DNA from: Takakia lepidozioides
Taxonomy: Eukaryota; Streptophyta; Takakiopsida; Takakiales; Takakiaceae
Assembly: GCA_030704615.1 (NCBI GenBank)
Contig: CM060731.1
Location: 44,330,001 to 44,394,000 of the forward strand
Direction: 5' to 3'
DNA length: 64,000 bases
This document shows positions 42,067 through 54,105 of this stretch, one piece after another. The notes under the pieces are model-generated. The model saw nothing but the letters and a program-made list of their open reading frames with translations, searched no databases and was not told where the DNA came from. Numbering within the stretch: position 1 is the stretch's first letter; the number at the start of each line of letters is the position of its first letter. The translations under genes were made by a program, and so were the position numbers.

Positions 42067-44439
42067 ATGATAGCTGTGGTGCTTGTGAGCTTACTTACGA
42101 TCGTGGTGGCCAGAAGTCTCTTTGGGAAAAAGAGCAGACTTCCCCCAGGACCGCGCCCATGGCCCATCATAGGCAATATTCACCAGATTGGTACCTCTCC
42201 ACAGCATAGCCTGACGGCTATGTCTAAAATCTACGGACCCATCATGTACCTGTACTTGGGGTCCTATCCCCTCGTTGTCATCTCCTCTGCTGAAGCAACA
42301 ATCGAAGTCCACAAAACCCATGACAAGTCGTTCGCAGGTCACCCTCCATCCATCGTTGGAAAGATCTTCTCTAACAACTATACGAACATTGTGGGGGCTC
42401 CCTATGGCATGCTTAATGTCACTTTAAGGTAAAGTCAGTGTGAGAGAGAGAGAAGACTCCAGCCGAAGCCGACGTAACTAAGAGTCACTTCGCCTCACAG
42501 CTAATGCCCTCTTTCGAGGGTGGGCCCTATAAATAAGTGTCACTTTAAGGTCAAGGCATGCAAAAACATAGGTGTCCAATTAAGGTCACTGACCATTTTA
42601 GGTACATCTACCTTACTTTGCATTACACGAAGGTAGCAACTTTCTCTTAAAATGTTTTCGGATTGTTACCTTGATCGTCCCGTCGGACAGTTGACCCTTT
42701 CCATCTTCCGAGGGCCTGGACAAGAGCACATCAACAAAGTCCTTGGAATCCTCATTGATCTCACCCGCTCCTTTCCGAGCGAGTCCACCCTTCTTGCTTT
42801 CGACGAATGTCTGAAGAAATTCGTCTATATCTTTCTTCCCCTTATGTATATACGGGACCACATAGGCAGAATATGTATCAGATTTAGGTTCAAAGAGGGT
42901 TACAAATATGTCAATCATTGGGATTTATGGGACAACGGGCTAGGGGTTTAGCTCAAGACAACATGTGGTTAATAAGATAGCATGTACCATTTCTATTAAC
43001 TAAACATATTTATTATGGTGATTGGTCAATTGATGGTCTTTAGCCCAGGCTTATGCGATGTCTGCTGGGATATTTTGGAAAACGCTCCCCCATGCGGGGC
43101 CTCCAGCAGTGCCTGATATATTAACTCTGCTGGGCCATATACACCATTCTTTGATGTCCATTTCAGGTGCAGTTGATGTACATTTAAGGTCTAACAACAC
43201 TCATAGAAGGCTATGTTTTATGTCTACTTAACGACCGATTAACATTAGAATTGGATGACAAAGTAAATATAATAGGATTATTTGTGTTTGCTTTTTGGGG
43301 GGCCTATGTGTCACAAATAGGTGTCTATGAGTCCAAGACTTTGAAATATCAATTTCATATTATCACTATAAATCAACGGGCAAATTGGGTCATACTTCTT
43401 TTCGATTTGCTAATCCATGAAAATTGTTTCTATGTTGTGCTGCTCATTCTATCCATGCGAACTAGGTAAAATTGTCCATTCAGGTCGTCTACCTTTAAAG
43501 AGCTTTAAGGACGATTGACGGTTTGAACTCTTTGAACCATAATTATACATCTACCTAGACTTCCACCACGGTAATCTTGCTTTGGCCAAGAGTTCAACTT
43601 CAGTCGTTGGGCCACTTAGAACTAGCAATGAGTAGACTTCACTTCGGTGTGCAGAGGAGGGATATGAAGCAGGGAGTAGATTATATGGCTTCCTCCATCG
43701 TCTTAGAGGGTTTCGAAAAGGCGTGCACGCTATGAGAGGAGTTGGATAGCAGTGGGAATTTACCAAAGTTTTGTTCGCTAGGTTGGAAGATTTTCGTTCC
43801 ACTCATAACTGTGTTGAGGGGTGCATGCAGGACATGCTTCTAGCAAGGACAAACACATCATCAAACACAGTAGAGTGGGCTATGGCAGAACTCCTGCGTC
43901 AACCAGATGTGATGAAGAAAGCGCAAGCTGAGTTGGACACTGTGGTGGGCTGTGACCGCCCAGTCAATGAGACAGATATTGAGAACCTACCCTACCTGCA
44001 AGCGGTTGTGAAGGAGGTTTTCCGCCTTTATCCCCCAGCACCTTTGTCCCTGCCACATATTTCTATTGAGCCCTGCACAGTGGGAGGCTATGACATACCG
44101 GCCAACACTCGCATGTTCCTCAATGCCTATGGTATCCAGCGGGACCCAGCCAGTTGGGAAAGGCCTTCGGAGTTCGACCCCGAAAGATTTGTTAAGAAGG
44201 GTAATCACTTCCAGTTCTTGCCCTTTGGGGGGGGAAGAAGGATCTGCCCAGGAATGCCTCTGGGAATTCTCTTTGTGCAGATCGGGCTTGCTCGTCTCAT
44301 CCACAGTTTCAACTTCAAGCTGCCCAACAACCAGGATCCCAAAGACCTGGACATGACTCAGAAATTCGGGGTCACCATGCCTCGGGCGAGCCCATTGCAC
44401 GTGATTGGAGAACCCCGCTTACTTGCACATTGTTATTGA
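42067..44439 (+). pseudogene. Cytochrome P450 (clan 71, A-type) pseudogene with inverted middle exon
   Basis: Exon 1 (ATG 42067 to about 42410) encodes a hydrophobic anchor (MIAVVLVSLLTIVVARSLF), the Pro-rich hinge LPPGPRPWPIIGN and the N-terminal fold up to NIVGAPYG. The next expected segment (helix C, WRxxR) is missing. The F-to-I-helix region lies on the opposite strand (42670-42900). The last exon (43831-44439, preceded by CAG) has the I-helix LLARTNTSSNTVEW, KEVFRLYP (ExxR), FDPERFV and the haem loop FLPFGGGRRICPG. The I-helix acid is Asn here and the Gly is Arg. Members are ER-anchored monooxygenases of specialised metabolism. This copy cannot encode an enzyme. Confidence 0.88.
42670..42900 (-). 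pseudogene. P450 middle exon on the minus strand
   Basis: Reads YIHKGKKDIDEFLQTFVESK, DSKDFVDVLLSRPSEDG and KGQLSDGTIK, the usual segment before the I-helix in clan-71 P450s. It ends with a plausible splice donor (K|GTAACA at 42669 on the minus strand), exactly where these genes have their conserved intron. The other exons are on the plus strand on either side, so this is a local inversion. Confidence 0.85.
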
Positions 44440-45854
44440 TCGATCTTCTTTGCTTGTAATTGGCTTCATTACCAGACTGGAAAAACTGCTCGTCAAGAAG
44501 CTGATAATTGAGGCTAGGCCTGCGAATTTTGGTGGAGCTTGGAGTAGGTGGCCGGCTCAGGAGTAGCAAGCCACTGGATCCAGAGGTTTGCTATTATTGA
44601 GTATATCATCTTCTAGTAGTTTGTTCAGTTACCTTAGAAACATCCATTTGGACCCCCAGCTCATGTTAACTCGCTACTATGTCCCAGGTTCAGCTCAAAT
44701 CAGGTATTCAAGCTTAGGGTGCTGAAGGAAAGGACTTCCCGATTTTCTACTTTCATTGATGTGATATGAGTTGTTGTTTCAAGGTCTATGGGAATTTGTA
44801 CACCTTCATTACTTTTCGTCCACGGCGCTGAACACTTGCCTTACATATACTCAAAAGTTAACCTAACTACCTTGTCCACAAGATTTGTTAATTCTACTTC
44901 ACTATATGCCCGAAACGACGCACCAAAAACGACTAGGATGTCAGTAGTGCAACATGCCTGATACGAGCCCAAAAATAGTGAAATGGGTACAGTCGTAAAA
45001 ACCGGATCCTGTTGTAGTGAACATGTATTTATCTTTTTGTCTCCATTGTCCCACCATTGACTGGGGTCGGAAAAGTGTTCATTCCAAAGCTTCTCCTCAT
45101 CTCTGTTATCTATTTTTGGATACTTTTATGCTACCACATGGCAGTAACTTGTCGAAGTCATTCCAAACCACCACAGATCCACACAACGAACTAACTTACA
45201 TAATTCAGTATGCATCTCAGGGCCGAGTCTGATATTGAGAGGGCAAAACAGGCTGAAATAGATCGAAGAAGAAGGTGCCCTCACCACATTGTCCTTGACC
45301 TTGTGTCACGACCCATGGGGGTTCCAACATCCATTTGGTACTTATGGACAAGTACTTATTGGTGTTCTTTTGTATATGACAAGGGGCCTGCCTTGTAAAT
45401 TTGAAAAGGCGGATGGGAAATTGAGCTGCTATGCAAGTAGCAAGTTTTTGCATGCTCATTTCTTCTCTTGCAACATATCTCTTGGTTATTGGCAGTTATC
45501 TAATATTTTGTTGTTGTGTTGAAGAGTATTTAGGTTGATATCTGTTGTGCTTGGTTTCACAGGTATTGACAGTAGTGACTTGCAAAGCTTTTTGGGTGTG
45601 CAACCTAGTCTAGCAACGTATTGCCTACATTTCTATGTCCTATGTCTATGCCCAGGCCCATAATACATCAACTTACAATGTTGTAATCAACTCATATCCA
45701 CCAAAGGAAAGATGAAAGATGACACCACTTCGTCATTTTGAAATGTATGCCCAAAGCAGCTTCATCAAAAGCTTTCTAGAACCGAGATTGATTACTTGTT
45801 GTGACCAAATCTACCTGAACCACTACAATGTGTAATACAGTGAGACTCCCAATA
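44440..45854. repeat. Non-coding stretch with inverted copy of dispersed repeat (45025-45310)
   Basis: No gene seen. 45025-45310 is the inverted counterpart of the repeat at 31481-31780. The remainder (44440-45020 and 45310-45854) shows nothing I can name. Confidence 0.55.
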
Positions 45855-47325
45855 AAACTTGGCTATATATTAGTCTATACTCCTATAAAAGTATCATATT
45901 GAGGTAGTAGCCCTGTTTGGTATACCTTCAGAGATAAAGCCTAATTTGTAAACCTTTGATTTACAAAGAAACTCTAGTAAATGCGGAAATATGTAGGTAG
46001 AGGTATCGTCATTGGGTAGTAGCCCTGTTTGCTATTAGTTATAGAGATAAAGCACTTGATTCCAAAGAAACTTAGGTAGAGGTATCGTCATGAGGTAGTT
46101 TCCTTGTTTGGTATACCAGTTGTTTATTACCTATATTTGCTAAATCAGTGTATATTTTTGTAGCGGTATTGTCATGAGGCTCTTAACTAGTCTCTGACTT
46201 TCAGTCGAATGCAAATGAATATGAGTGGTGAGCAAGATCTGGTCAATTGCCGTTTACCAAGCCTTCCGCCCATTCCGGAGCCATGTAATTATACAATTTC
46301 GACGGTGACTACAGTCATATGAACGAGCAGGGGTCATTTCATATAAAAACATGGTACAGTCATGGACAAAGTCAGGAAAACCATGACTACCGGGGGTTGG
46401 CAATGATAAATACCGCGATCTTGGTGATGGGATCTAGCTATCTCTCAGTCCTCGAATGTTGGTTTCTGTATTCTGACAGCAGAAGAGATTTTACAATACT
46501 ACTGCATCAATGGAGGTTCTGTAGGTGATGAAGAACACACCTTCAGTCAAAGAATCCATGAGACATTGAAGCTACCTGCTTTTACTAAATTTTCAAAGGC
46601 CCACCTTGAGCTTATATGTTGCTCAGACCAAATTGAGACCCACCAAGATGAGGCAACACTTTTGCAAGCAAGAGCGAAGGTTGATGAAACCATTTTGAAA
46701 TAACAACGGTATTATATGAGTCAAATTGTTTTCAAGCCCTACAAAAGATGGTTGGACTTTTCCAACATCACTATTACCGAGATTTCGGTGAGTTCATGCA
46801 TTGTAATGATAATATCATATTTTGTAAGCTCGCTTTCACTTAGAATTTAACATTTCAAAGTTGTTGAAAGTTTTGTGTTGTTTTTCAAGGTGACCCAAAC
46901 GAAGAAGCTTCAAGCTTCCAATCTTCAATGGAATGAGATCAAACATCAAAGAGCTTGCATCAGACATTACACCTCTATAGGTATACCAAACATGACTACT
47001 ACCTCATAACGATACCTCTTCATGCATATAGCCTGATTTATCTTAAATTTATTTGTCTATCAGACGTTATACCTCACTAGGTATACTAAAACAGGGCTAC
47101 TACCTCATAATGATACCTCTACCTGCATATAGACTGACTTGACCAAGTTTCTTTGTAAATCAAGCGCTATACCTCTGGTGGTATACTAAATAGGGCTATT
47201 GTTGATACCTCTACATAAGTATAGACTGATTTGGCCAACTTTTCTTGTAAAACGAAATACTATACCTCTGTAGATATACCAAGCAGGCTACTACCTAATG
47301 ACAATACCTTTATCATGAGTAGGGT
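45855..47325. mobile_element. Foldback-type element with tandemly repeated inverted arms
   Basis: The left arm (45855-46180) holds about three units with GAGGTAGTAGCCCTGTTTGG, GAGATAAAGC and GTAGAGGTATCGTCAT. The right arm (46975-47325) holds about four units in reverse complement (AACAGGGCTACTACCTCATA, ATGATACCTCTACCTGCATA). Units are about 80-120 bp. The 0.8-kb centre has no recognised protein. Long inverted arms built of internal tandem repeats are the hallmark of foldback elements. Confidence 0.75.
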
Positions 47326-48181
47326 GCCATAGTGTCATGTCATCATTGCCACATCATCAATCGTTGTCATTTTTGTTTTAAGCTGCCCATGTTGCCCAAA
47401 GAGAAAACCACAAGAAGTAACAACTTCCTGAATGGGCGTATTTGCTGGAAGCCTGTACCAATTCTGTAGGACTCAGGCCACAGAAGCAGTGCTGGAATCA
47501 ACATACCAATACCGGATTACAGTAGCTGTGCAACCGCTTTAAGCCGTTCCTTGGTTGGTTGGTAGTCTTTTGGTCATAGACCCCAGCGCCCTGCTTCACA
47601 TAAGCATGGACTTGCTGGGCAGTTACCTCACTCTCAATTGGGGGCATCCAATATTGTGGCAATACCCTCGGTGCCTTGTCTATTGCTCCATCATTTGTTT
47701 TTCTGACTAAATCCCAAATTTTTTCTAAGCTCTATTTGGCAATCATCTCCAGAGTTGGTTTCCAGGTTGTGAACTTGGTATATATGCCTTCAAGTACCAA
47801 CAACTAGTTTATCACTCACATCTTTGGTTCAATCTGTTCGTGAGTTTGTAATGACCTTATCTTCACGAGAGCGGCAGTCGCGTAGCTCATCTCTCTCGAG
47901 TTGAGCCTGCGCGACCGAGCTCCTTCATGCGTTTAGATCTGAGTGTGCTTATGATGGGAGTGTAGGTTGTTGTGGGGTGGAGTCCCCATAGCGTGGGGTG
48001 CCCCTGGCTCGACTTCTATTTTAAAGAGTGATAGCGATGGATTTCATATTTCTTGTGTTGAGAGTGTGTGTCCTTTTTAGCTTTACTTATCACTCGAGAG
48101 AGATGATCTCTTACCTGTGAGTGCAAGGTAGGAGTTGAGGGTTAGCACTTGCAAGATTACTTGTGTGTAAGTAGTGCTTAG
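47326..48181. other. Mostly non-coding; one unrecognised minus-strand coding fragment
   Basis: At 47560-47745 the minus strand reads SLEKIWDLVRKTNDGAIDKA, PRVLPQYWMPPIESEVTAQQ and VHAYVKQGAGVYDQKTT without a stop. A related sequence (QQVHACVKWGTGVYGQKTT) lies on the plus strand near 30720-30790, so it belongs to a dispersed element of unknown family. The rest shows nothing I can name. Confidence 0.4.
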
Positions 48182-48424
48182 TTTGAGAAGCATATCATTG
48201 AATGTGACCACAAGATTCAGCATGCCCTGAAACGCCTGGAGGATGACGATGCCGGAGCCGTCACTGTTGTTGCAGTCGCTGAAGCTACCAAGTCACCAGA
48301 GGCTTTGGAGTACACAAGGCAAATCAAGGAGAAGATGAAAGCTGCGGAGTACATGGATCTGGATGGGAAAGCAGACAACAAAATTCGGATAATGGAGGAC
48401 GTGGAAGTAAAAAACTGGCAATAG
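48182..48424 (+). pseudogene. LUC7-like U1 snRNP splicing factor, exon fragment
   Basis: 80 codons after a possible splice acceptor (GCTTAG|TTTGAG): FEKHIIECDHKIQHALKRLE, EATKSPEALEYTRQIKEKMK, AAEYMDLDGKADNKIRIME. This matches the central coiled-coil region of plant LUC7-related proteins, which bind U1 snRNP and affect 5' splice-site choice. It runs into TAG at 48422. The downstream sequence (48425-49110) has short plus-strand frames with charged residues but no SR-rich tail or CCHH finger. Probably a gene fragment. Confidence 0.55.
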
Positions 48425-49110
48425 CCGATGAACACCAAGACAAACACGGCAGCTCACATTCCAGGCACAAGAAGAATATAGGCGGAAGCAAGATGCACTG
48501 CGAAGGCGACAGGCACAAGTGGGTGGAAACGCTTTATCTTTGAGTGATCTCGAGTTCGTAGCATTCTTGACTGAGGAGGTACGATTGCAGATTGCAGCAA
48601 ACCTGACTTGAAGGCAAGTGTGTATGCCATTTTTTTATGAGGAAAAGATTCTATATTACGTTGGTGTCTCAAGACAGGCTTATTAGAGTATGAGGCTACA
48701 CTTTGCATGCAAGCCGCTACAATGCTGGTATGTGAAGGTGCAGAATGAGAACCGTCCAGCCGAGCTCTACTTAAAAGCATTCGAGACAAATGGATCTCTG
48801 AGAATGGTGCAGTTCCCAGCGGAAATGACAATGGGAAGTTGCAAAATATTTGGAGAACCCACTGGATTGCAAACCTCTCATGAGAGAAGAAGAGAAGCTG
48901 AAGGTTGAAGAGGTAGAGGACGTTGTTAAGAACAGGAAGAAGCGGGAGCGGCGATGTCTCGGTAGAGCAACCTGACGGTAGAGATGTGAAAGAGAATGTG
49001 GAGAAGTCGACAGGTTGGGCACTGTCAGCTCAGGAAGAGACCATTCAGAGAGAGCTTGAGCGTGAAAGAAACAGGGCACAACCAAAGGAGCTGATGGCCT
49101 TCTAAGTCTT

Positions 49111-50174
49111 TGATTTGGCAGCTTGCAGCTGCCCTCATTGCAACATTGTTTATCCCTGAACAACCAGCCATATCTCTTCCCACCTCTTATATAGACATCA
49201 GAATTGTACAATGGATGAGGGATGGACTCAAGAAGGGGTGCCCCACACATGGGAGGGAGCTGGGTCCTCTGCAGATATGCATCACCAGCCTAGCAGCAGT
49301 GGGAGCAACAAGCAAGAGACTGACAAAGTAAGACATGCAAGCTAAGAATTGAAGGTGGGAGTTAGGAGCATGCTGCGTGCAGCATTTGCAGACTCAGGCA
49401 GCAGCTGAGAAGGAAGAGGCTCAAACCAATGTTGAGGGAGGCCCATCGAAGCAGTTTCAGGCACCTCAAGCACCGAGTCCTTCGTCACCAAGGGATTTCC
49501 TTCTCTTTCTGTGCTTGAAGAAGTGAATGGGTCGGGTCAGCCCTTTCCAGCAGGGCAAGCATGCTTGGTGGGGAGTCTAGACGCGTCCAGGGAACTCGTC
49601 CAGGGTTGGTACTAGTTTGTGCATGAACGTTTGAATTTCTTTGCCAAAAGATAGCCTCCCCGGCCTTACTGTGAGCCGCTTTCAGCTGTCCGTTATACCA
49701 TTGTCCTTTTGCACTCAACGTTCTCATTAAGTGAGGAGACGTCGTCTTCCTGGGCCGCCCATAGTTTTGGAGCTATCATGGTGCCTGCACGAGAACGATC
49801 TGTGTTGCTCAAGTTGAGCTGACAGGATTGCGGGAGACTGGCGGGCTACGTTCGCCACAGAGACGACGGCTGCCAGGCGAATATGAACAATACCTAAGAG
49901 CCGCTGGTACCAATTTAGAACTTTGGGCACATATACAGGAACAGGGAACCAGGGAACAGGGAACCAAGACAATAGAGTTTTCTTTGTATTTGTTTTGTCT
50001 TATTTTTTATTTATTTAAAAAAAAGTGTTATGTTTAAAGAGCCTGGTTGGTCATATCTTTGTCAAATGGGCTCCGTTTGACTCAGTTTTTGAAGGGATAG
50101 CTGCAGAAAGGGGAAATCTACCTATCTAGACCTGGTTTCTATTTTTGGGACTCTGCTAAAAATCTATGGAATTT
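49111..50174. other. Non-coding stretch left of element 2
   Basis: No supportable gene. A short direct repeat GGAACAGGGAACCA occurs near 49937-49965. Open frames here lack recognisable motifs. Confidence 0.4.
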
Positions 50175-50530
50175 TTAGAGTGTGAGTGTGTCGTGAAAGA
50201 TCCACAATTCTGTTTCTAGAACCAATTCTGGTCTATTTGAGAGGGGCCTATTACCGTGGAAGCGTATATTGTCCTCTTGTTTCACATCCAGAATCTTTGC
50301 ATTAACTGCATAGTGCCATTCGGGGTCGTTAGCATGCTGTTCTGTTATCACATCCATCCACGCCAAGTAGCGGTGGTTGCCGTCATAGATACACAACCAT
50401 TGGTTGCTCAAGAACTCCCAGGTGGTGCCCTTGATGGCCTCCTCAAAGTAGCGGTCCTCCTCCTGCCAATGCATGTCCCAGCTCGCTCTATCCTCGGCCG
50501 TGATGGAGGAAGCCACTCCTGCGGTGTGAG
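50175..50530 (-). pseudogene. Second DGNHR-domain (ParB/sulfiredoxin-like) copy, truncated
   Basis: Reads ITAEDRASWDMHWQEEDRYF, EFLSNQWLCIYDGNHRYLAW and DPEWHYAVNAKILDV, aligning with the domain at 55070-55360 (LQNWGPHWHTVNAEFEAYL, FVWDGNHRMLAW, DISWHYMVDCIVVKV). Only this domain is present. It ends at the CATGAGC cluster (50541), so it may be the edge of a further, truncated element copy. The sequence diverges well beyond a recent duplication. Confidence 0.6.
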
Positions 50531-50540
50531 GTTTACTATT

Positions 50541-50588
50541 TCATGAGCGCATGAGCCCATGAGCCTATGAGCCTATGAGCTCATGAGC
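50541..50588. repeat. CATGAGC tandem cluster, left boundary of element 2
   Basis: Six near-consecutive copies of (C/T)ATGAGC spaced about 8 bp. The same word occurs at 63958 and 63978 (right boundary), 38448 and 38469 (right end of element 1) and 24942 (small inverted-repeat element). Confidence 0.7.
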
Positions 50589-50744
50589 GGGCATCCGCGG
50601 AATTGGAATTTTCCTGCCTTTATTGACGGTGTTATGTCCTCTTACCTCGGTAATAGGGTCTGTTTCTCCTGGTCCAGGATGCGGAATGAGGAATTTCGTT
50701 ATTCCCAAGAGCAGTGTGCTAAAATGGTGTTTTGAAGACATCCA

Positions 50745-50980
50745 CCGGGGTATTTCGGCACCGAAATTACCTCTTAAAATGTGATATAGTGCGGTATTTA
50801 AAGGCGCAGAACGGGCAATTTCGGCGCCGAAATACCCAAGTGGAATGTGGTGAAGTGCCTTGTGCTGAAGGCTTCCATCGCAATATTTTGGTGCAGTAAT
50901 TCATCCGTGGAATTTTTGAGGCCCATATAACGAAGGCGCAAACTGGGCTATTTCGGCGCCAAATTTCCCAATAGGAATGT
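50745..50980. repeat. Left subterminal GGCGCC palindromes of element 2
   Basis: Three units: GGTATTTCGGCACCGAAATTACC (core near 50757), GGGCAATTTCGGCGCCGAAA (near 50823) and GGGCTATTTCGGCGCCAAAT (near 50955). Confidence 0.8.
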
Positions 50981-52056
50981 TAGAAACGGCAGGGTTTTCA
51001 TGGCTTCAAGTTCCCGGCTCGATGGTGTGCATAAATTACTTGTAGGGTTCTTCACTGAAGTTTGCTCTCTTCTGCTTTTATTATAGATTTTGGTTGGCGG
51101 AAGAAATGTAGGGAATGGACAAGCAGTCTGAACACAATGATTTTTCAAATCGTCAATATTTTCATTAAGTTTCAGAAACTGTACAACAAAAGGATCCAAA
51201 TGAGACTTTGCTATGGTGAGGATCCGCTATCACTGTCCGATGCATCCCCGCCCTCATGCAAGGATGGCTGCCTTCCACCTGCCTCCGAACCTGCACTGCC
51301 GCTACCGCTGTTACTCTGAGAAGCCCTCCCCTCAAAAATACCATCCTCACCAGCCGGAACTGTCCACCTGGGTGCGGAAGTGTCCTCAACATTCCCCTCG
51401 CTCTCGGACGCGGATTCTATTACGAACTTCCCTACTCTGCCTTTCACAATTCTATGTTTGGCCTCACGCCTCATTATAATTCTCTGCTCATTCCCGTATG
51501 TCAATTGCTCTAACCGAGTAGGCCTATCCTCCCTCCTGATGGCTTCTTTGGCAGCCGTGTCTGCATAGGCTGGTAGAAAAAAGGGCTTCTGGGGACTCGC
51601 GAGAAACGATTTTCTGGCAAAGAATGGCCGATGCGATTCTGTCTCCTCCTCTGCAACAGGGTCCGATTCGAGCAAGTCTCCCAGCTTCTCCTCGTCGGAC
51701 GACTCTGCAAGGCTGAGTGTACGCACAAACATAGAATGAAGTACATTAGAGAATTCAAACAGGGAATCATCGGCAGGTTGCATGGTCCCTACAACCGAAA
51801 CCAATACACTTACTATGGTGCAACTCACTCGAAGACAGGCATTGGGGGAAGCGGCTTCGGGCGCCCCTGCATCGAACGAATTTCCCGGACTTCCTCTTCA
51901 TCTTCCTCCTCTCCTTCCACGTCCTCTTCTGCGTTTTTGGGATCCTCAGTCGGAGGCAGACGCTGAAGGCCCGCCAAATTGTAATCGTACAAGGCGTATC
52001 CCCCTCAAATGAGAACACAAATCGGTTCGACATCCTTCCCGCCCACATACAGGCAC

Positions 52057-52177
52057 CTGCGAATTCATACGACACAACCACAGCCAAACTCAAGAATGAG
52101 TCGCTTCCTCGCACAAGCAAACATACAGAAACGGAAATGGTGTCAATTTCGGTGCCGCATTCAATTAACGTTCTCAC
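52057..52177 (-). other. Intron between the two halves of methyltransferase motif I
   Basis: Donor CAG|GTGAGA (52177) and acceptor GCAG|GTGCC (52057), 121 bp. Removal rejoins VLDVTANT to GACMWAGRMSNRFVFSFEGD in frame. It contains the motif AATTTCGGTGCCGCATT (near 52150). Confidence 0.7.
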
Positions 52178-52424
52178 CTGTATTTGCAGTGACGTCAAGG
52201 ACCCTGCCTTCAACATCCGTACACGTTTCCATGAGCGTCTGGATGAATGCAGGACTCCTGGTCCTGCCATACCTCCATGGCTTGCCCGACAAATCACAAA
52301 GAATGTCCTTCTCTCCCACATGGTTGAACAGGACGTTATACTCCAGTGGATCAACTGTGGAATCAACAAGTCTTCCTGCTTCACGTAATTTGAATTTTGA
52401 ATGTTCCTTCACGAAGCAAAATGC

Positions 52425-52532
52425 CTGAAAGATAAGAGTCTGCAGAGAAGGAAATGAAAACGTCAGAGGTGGCCTACTACAGGGGCAATTTCGGCGCAGA
52501 AATTGACATAGCAGAGGAGAACCACAGCATAC
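52425..52532 (-). other. Intron with GGCGC half-palindrome
   Basis: Donor AAG|GTATGC (52532), acceptor TTTCAG|GC (52425), 108 bp. Joins GLLNDGQK to AFCFVKEHSKFKLREAGRLV. Contains CAATTTCGGCGCAGAAATTG (52485-52504), a palindrome interrupted at its centre. Confidence 0.7.
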
Positions 52533-53670
52533 CTTCTGGCCATCGTTGAGAAGACCCTGCGTGTTGATGCAAGTCCAGATCTTTTTCAGGATGGGTGCTG
52601 CACTTCTCCCCGTCCATACTTTGATATCATTCTCAGTGACTTCTCCATCGGCTGCTAGCACAACAACACAGCCAACGTCGTCCAACATGTTGGCTGCGAA
52701 CCCGAATGTGTGGCTCCAGTATCTTTCGTCGTACTTGTTCCACCAGGGAACTGAGCCCAGCCCCAGTATCTCCTGCCCATCCGGGATATCCACAAGGATC
52801 ATGTCGATGGAGGCTTTCACCGCCCTGCCCCCGACTGTGCTCTTTTTGCCGTGGCTCATCGCCACAAAATACTCCATCATCTTTGTGTAGCCAGGAGTGT
52901 CCTCCATATCATTGCCAGTGGCCTTCCTCTTCCCCTTCCCCTGGTGGGCCTCGATCGCCTTCCTCAATCTCGTTATCTCCAGCCTTTCTGGTCAGAGCAG
53001 TTAGGAAATTTTCATTAACACACTCCACAATTGTGGGTGTTTTGAGGACTTCCCTGCCCGCAATGTGCACCGCACGGTAGGGTCTGCCAGGTGCATCCTC
53101 GTATAGTGATCTCTTCGCAGCCGACCCCCGGAGCGCTGGCCCTTGTGAATTTTCGGACGAGGTGTGGCCCCCTGGGTGTTTTCCTGCTGGAAATCGTCGT
53201 CGAATCCTCCTCATCTGGCTGACTGTGTTGCTGCTTCTTCTTCTTGGGTGTGGGGGTCTTCGTCTCTTGCCCCTGTTTGCGCGTTCTTTTCTTCCTGTCC
53301 TTGGGCTGCTCAGCTGCCTGCTTCTCCATCTGCTCCTTCGCCAACGCTGCCGCCTTGGCTGACTTTCTCAGTGCTTTCTGCTTGGCTGCCTCCTCTGCTT
53401 TCAGTCTTTTCCGCGTCCTCTGGTTGGGGATCCGATTGCGCCTTCATAGCCCTGGCATTCGCTTCCTTCTTCAAGTTAACCTCCGAGAGGTCAACGGTCC
53501 CACTTGGGAGATCCACATACCAGGGGCAGTCTACCAAATGCTCGGCATGCCACTCCTTCGCCATTACTTCTGTGTACATCGTTCCACGACCTCCAGGTGT
53601 CCTCCACGCCAGGAAGAATGGTGGAACCCTTTGAATGGCTCCGGACGGAATGAGTGCAAAGTTTATGTAC

Positions 53671-53890
53671 CTGCAATCACGAGGCAGTTCAAAAAATCAT
53701 TCTACCGATGCATCATGCAAGTGGAAGTTGTCAATGCACAAGGTATTTCGGCACCGAAATACGGAGTGGACCGTGCCCCAATTACCCAGAACTCACATCT
53801 TGCAGAGGTATATTTCGGCGCCGCAATATCCATCGCTGCTTAACCAAATCATCTAAACTGCAAATAGGGGATGCATTGTCAGCAGATTAC
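53671..53890 (-). other. Intron with two palindromes
   Basis: Donor CAG|GTAATC (53890), acceptor TTGCAG|GTAC (53671), 220 bp. Contains GTATTTCGGCACCGAAATAC (53743-53762), a perfect 20-bp palindrome apart from its central GGCACC, and ATATTTCGGCGCCGCAATAT (near 53810-53829). Confidence 0.68.
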
Positions 53891-54105
53891 CTGAACAGGA
53901 CACGCATTGCCGCTTTGTCGGCACCCTCCTGCTCTTCGATGTATACGCTGCGTCTTGCCTTTGCAATTTCTCTGAAAAAGAGGTTTGCGAAGCGCCCTCG
54001 CCACGACTGCACGTAGTTCTCCATTGTCTCAGGCTTCGTCCAGTCGATCTGTAACTTGAAAGTGGTGGTGTTGCAGTCCAATTGCTCCTGGGCGTGGGTC
54101 AGTAC

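Noticed and set aside
48217-48831. Minus-strand Ser-rich frames
   Set aside because: They are antisense to the LUC7-like coding segment and its downstream sequence.
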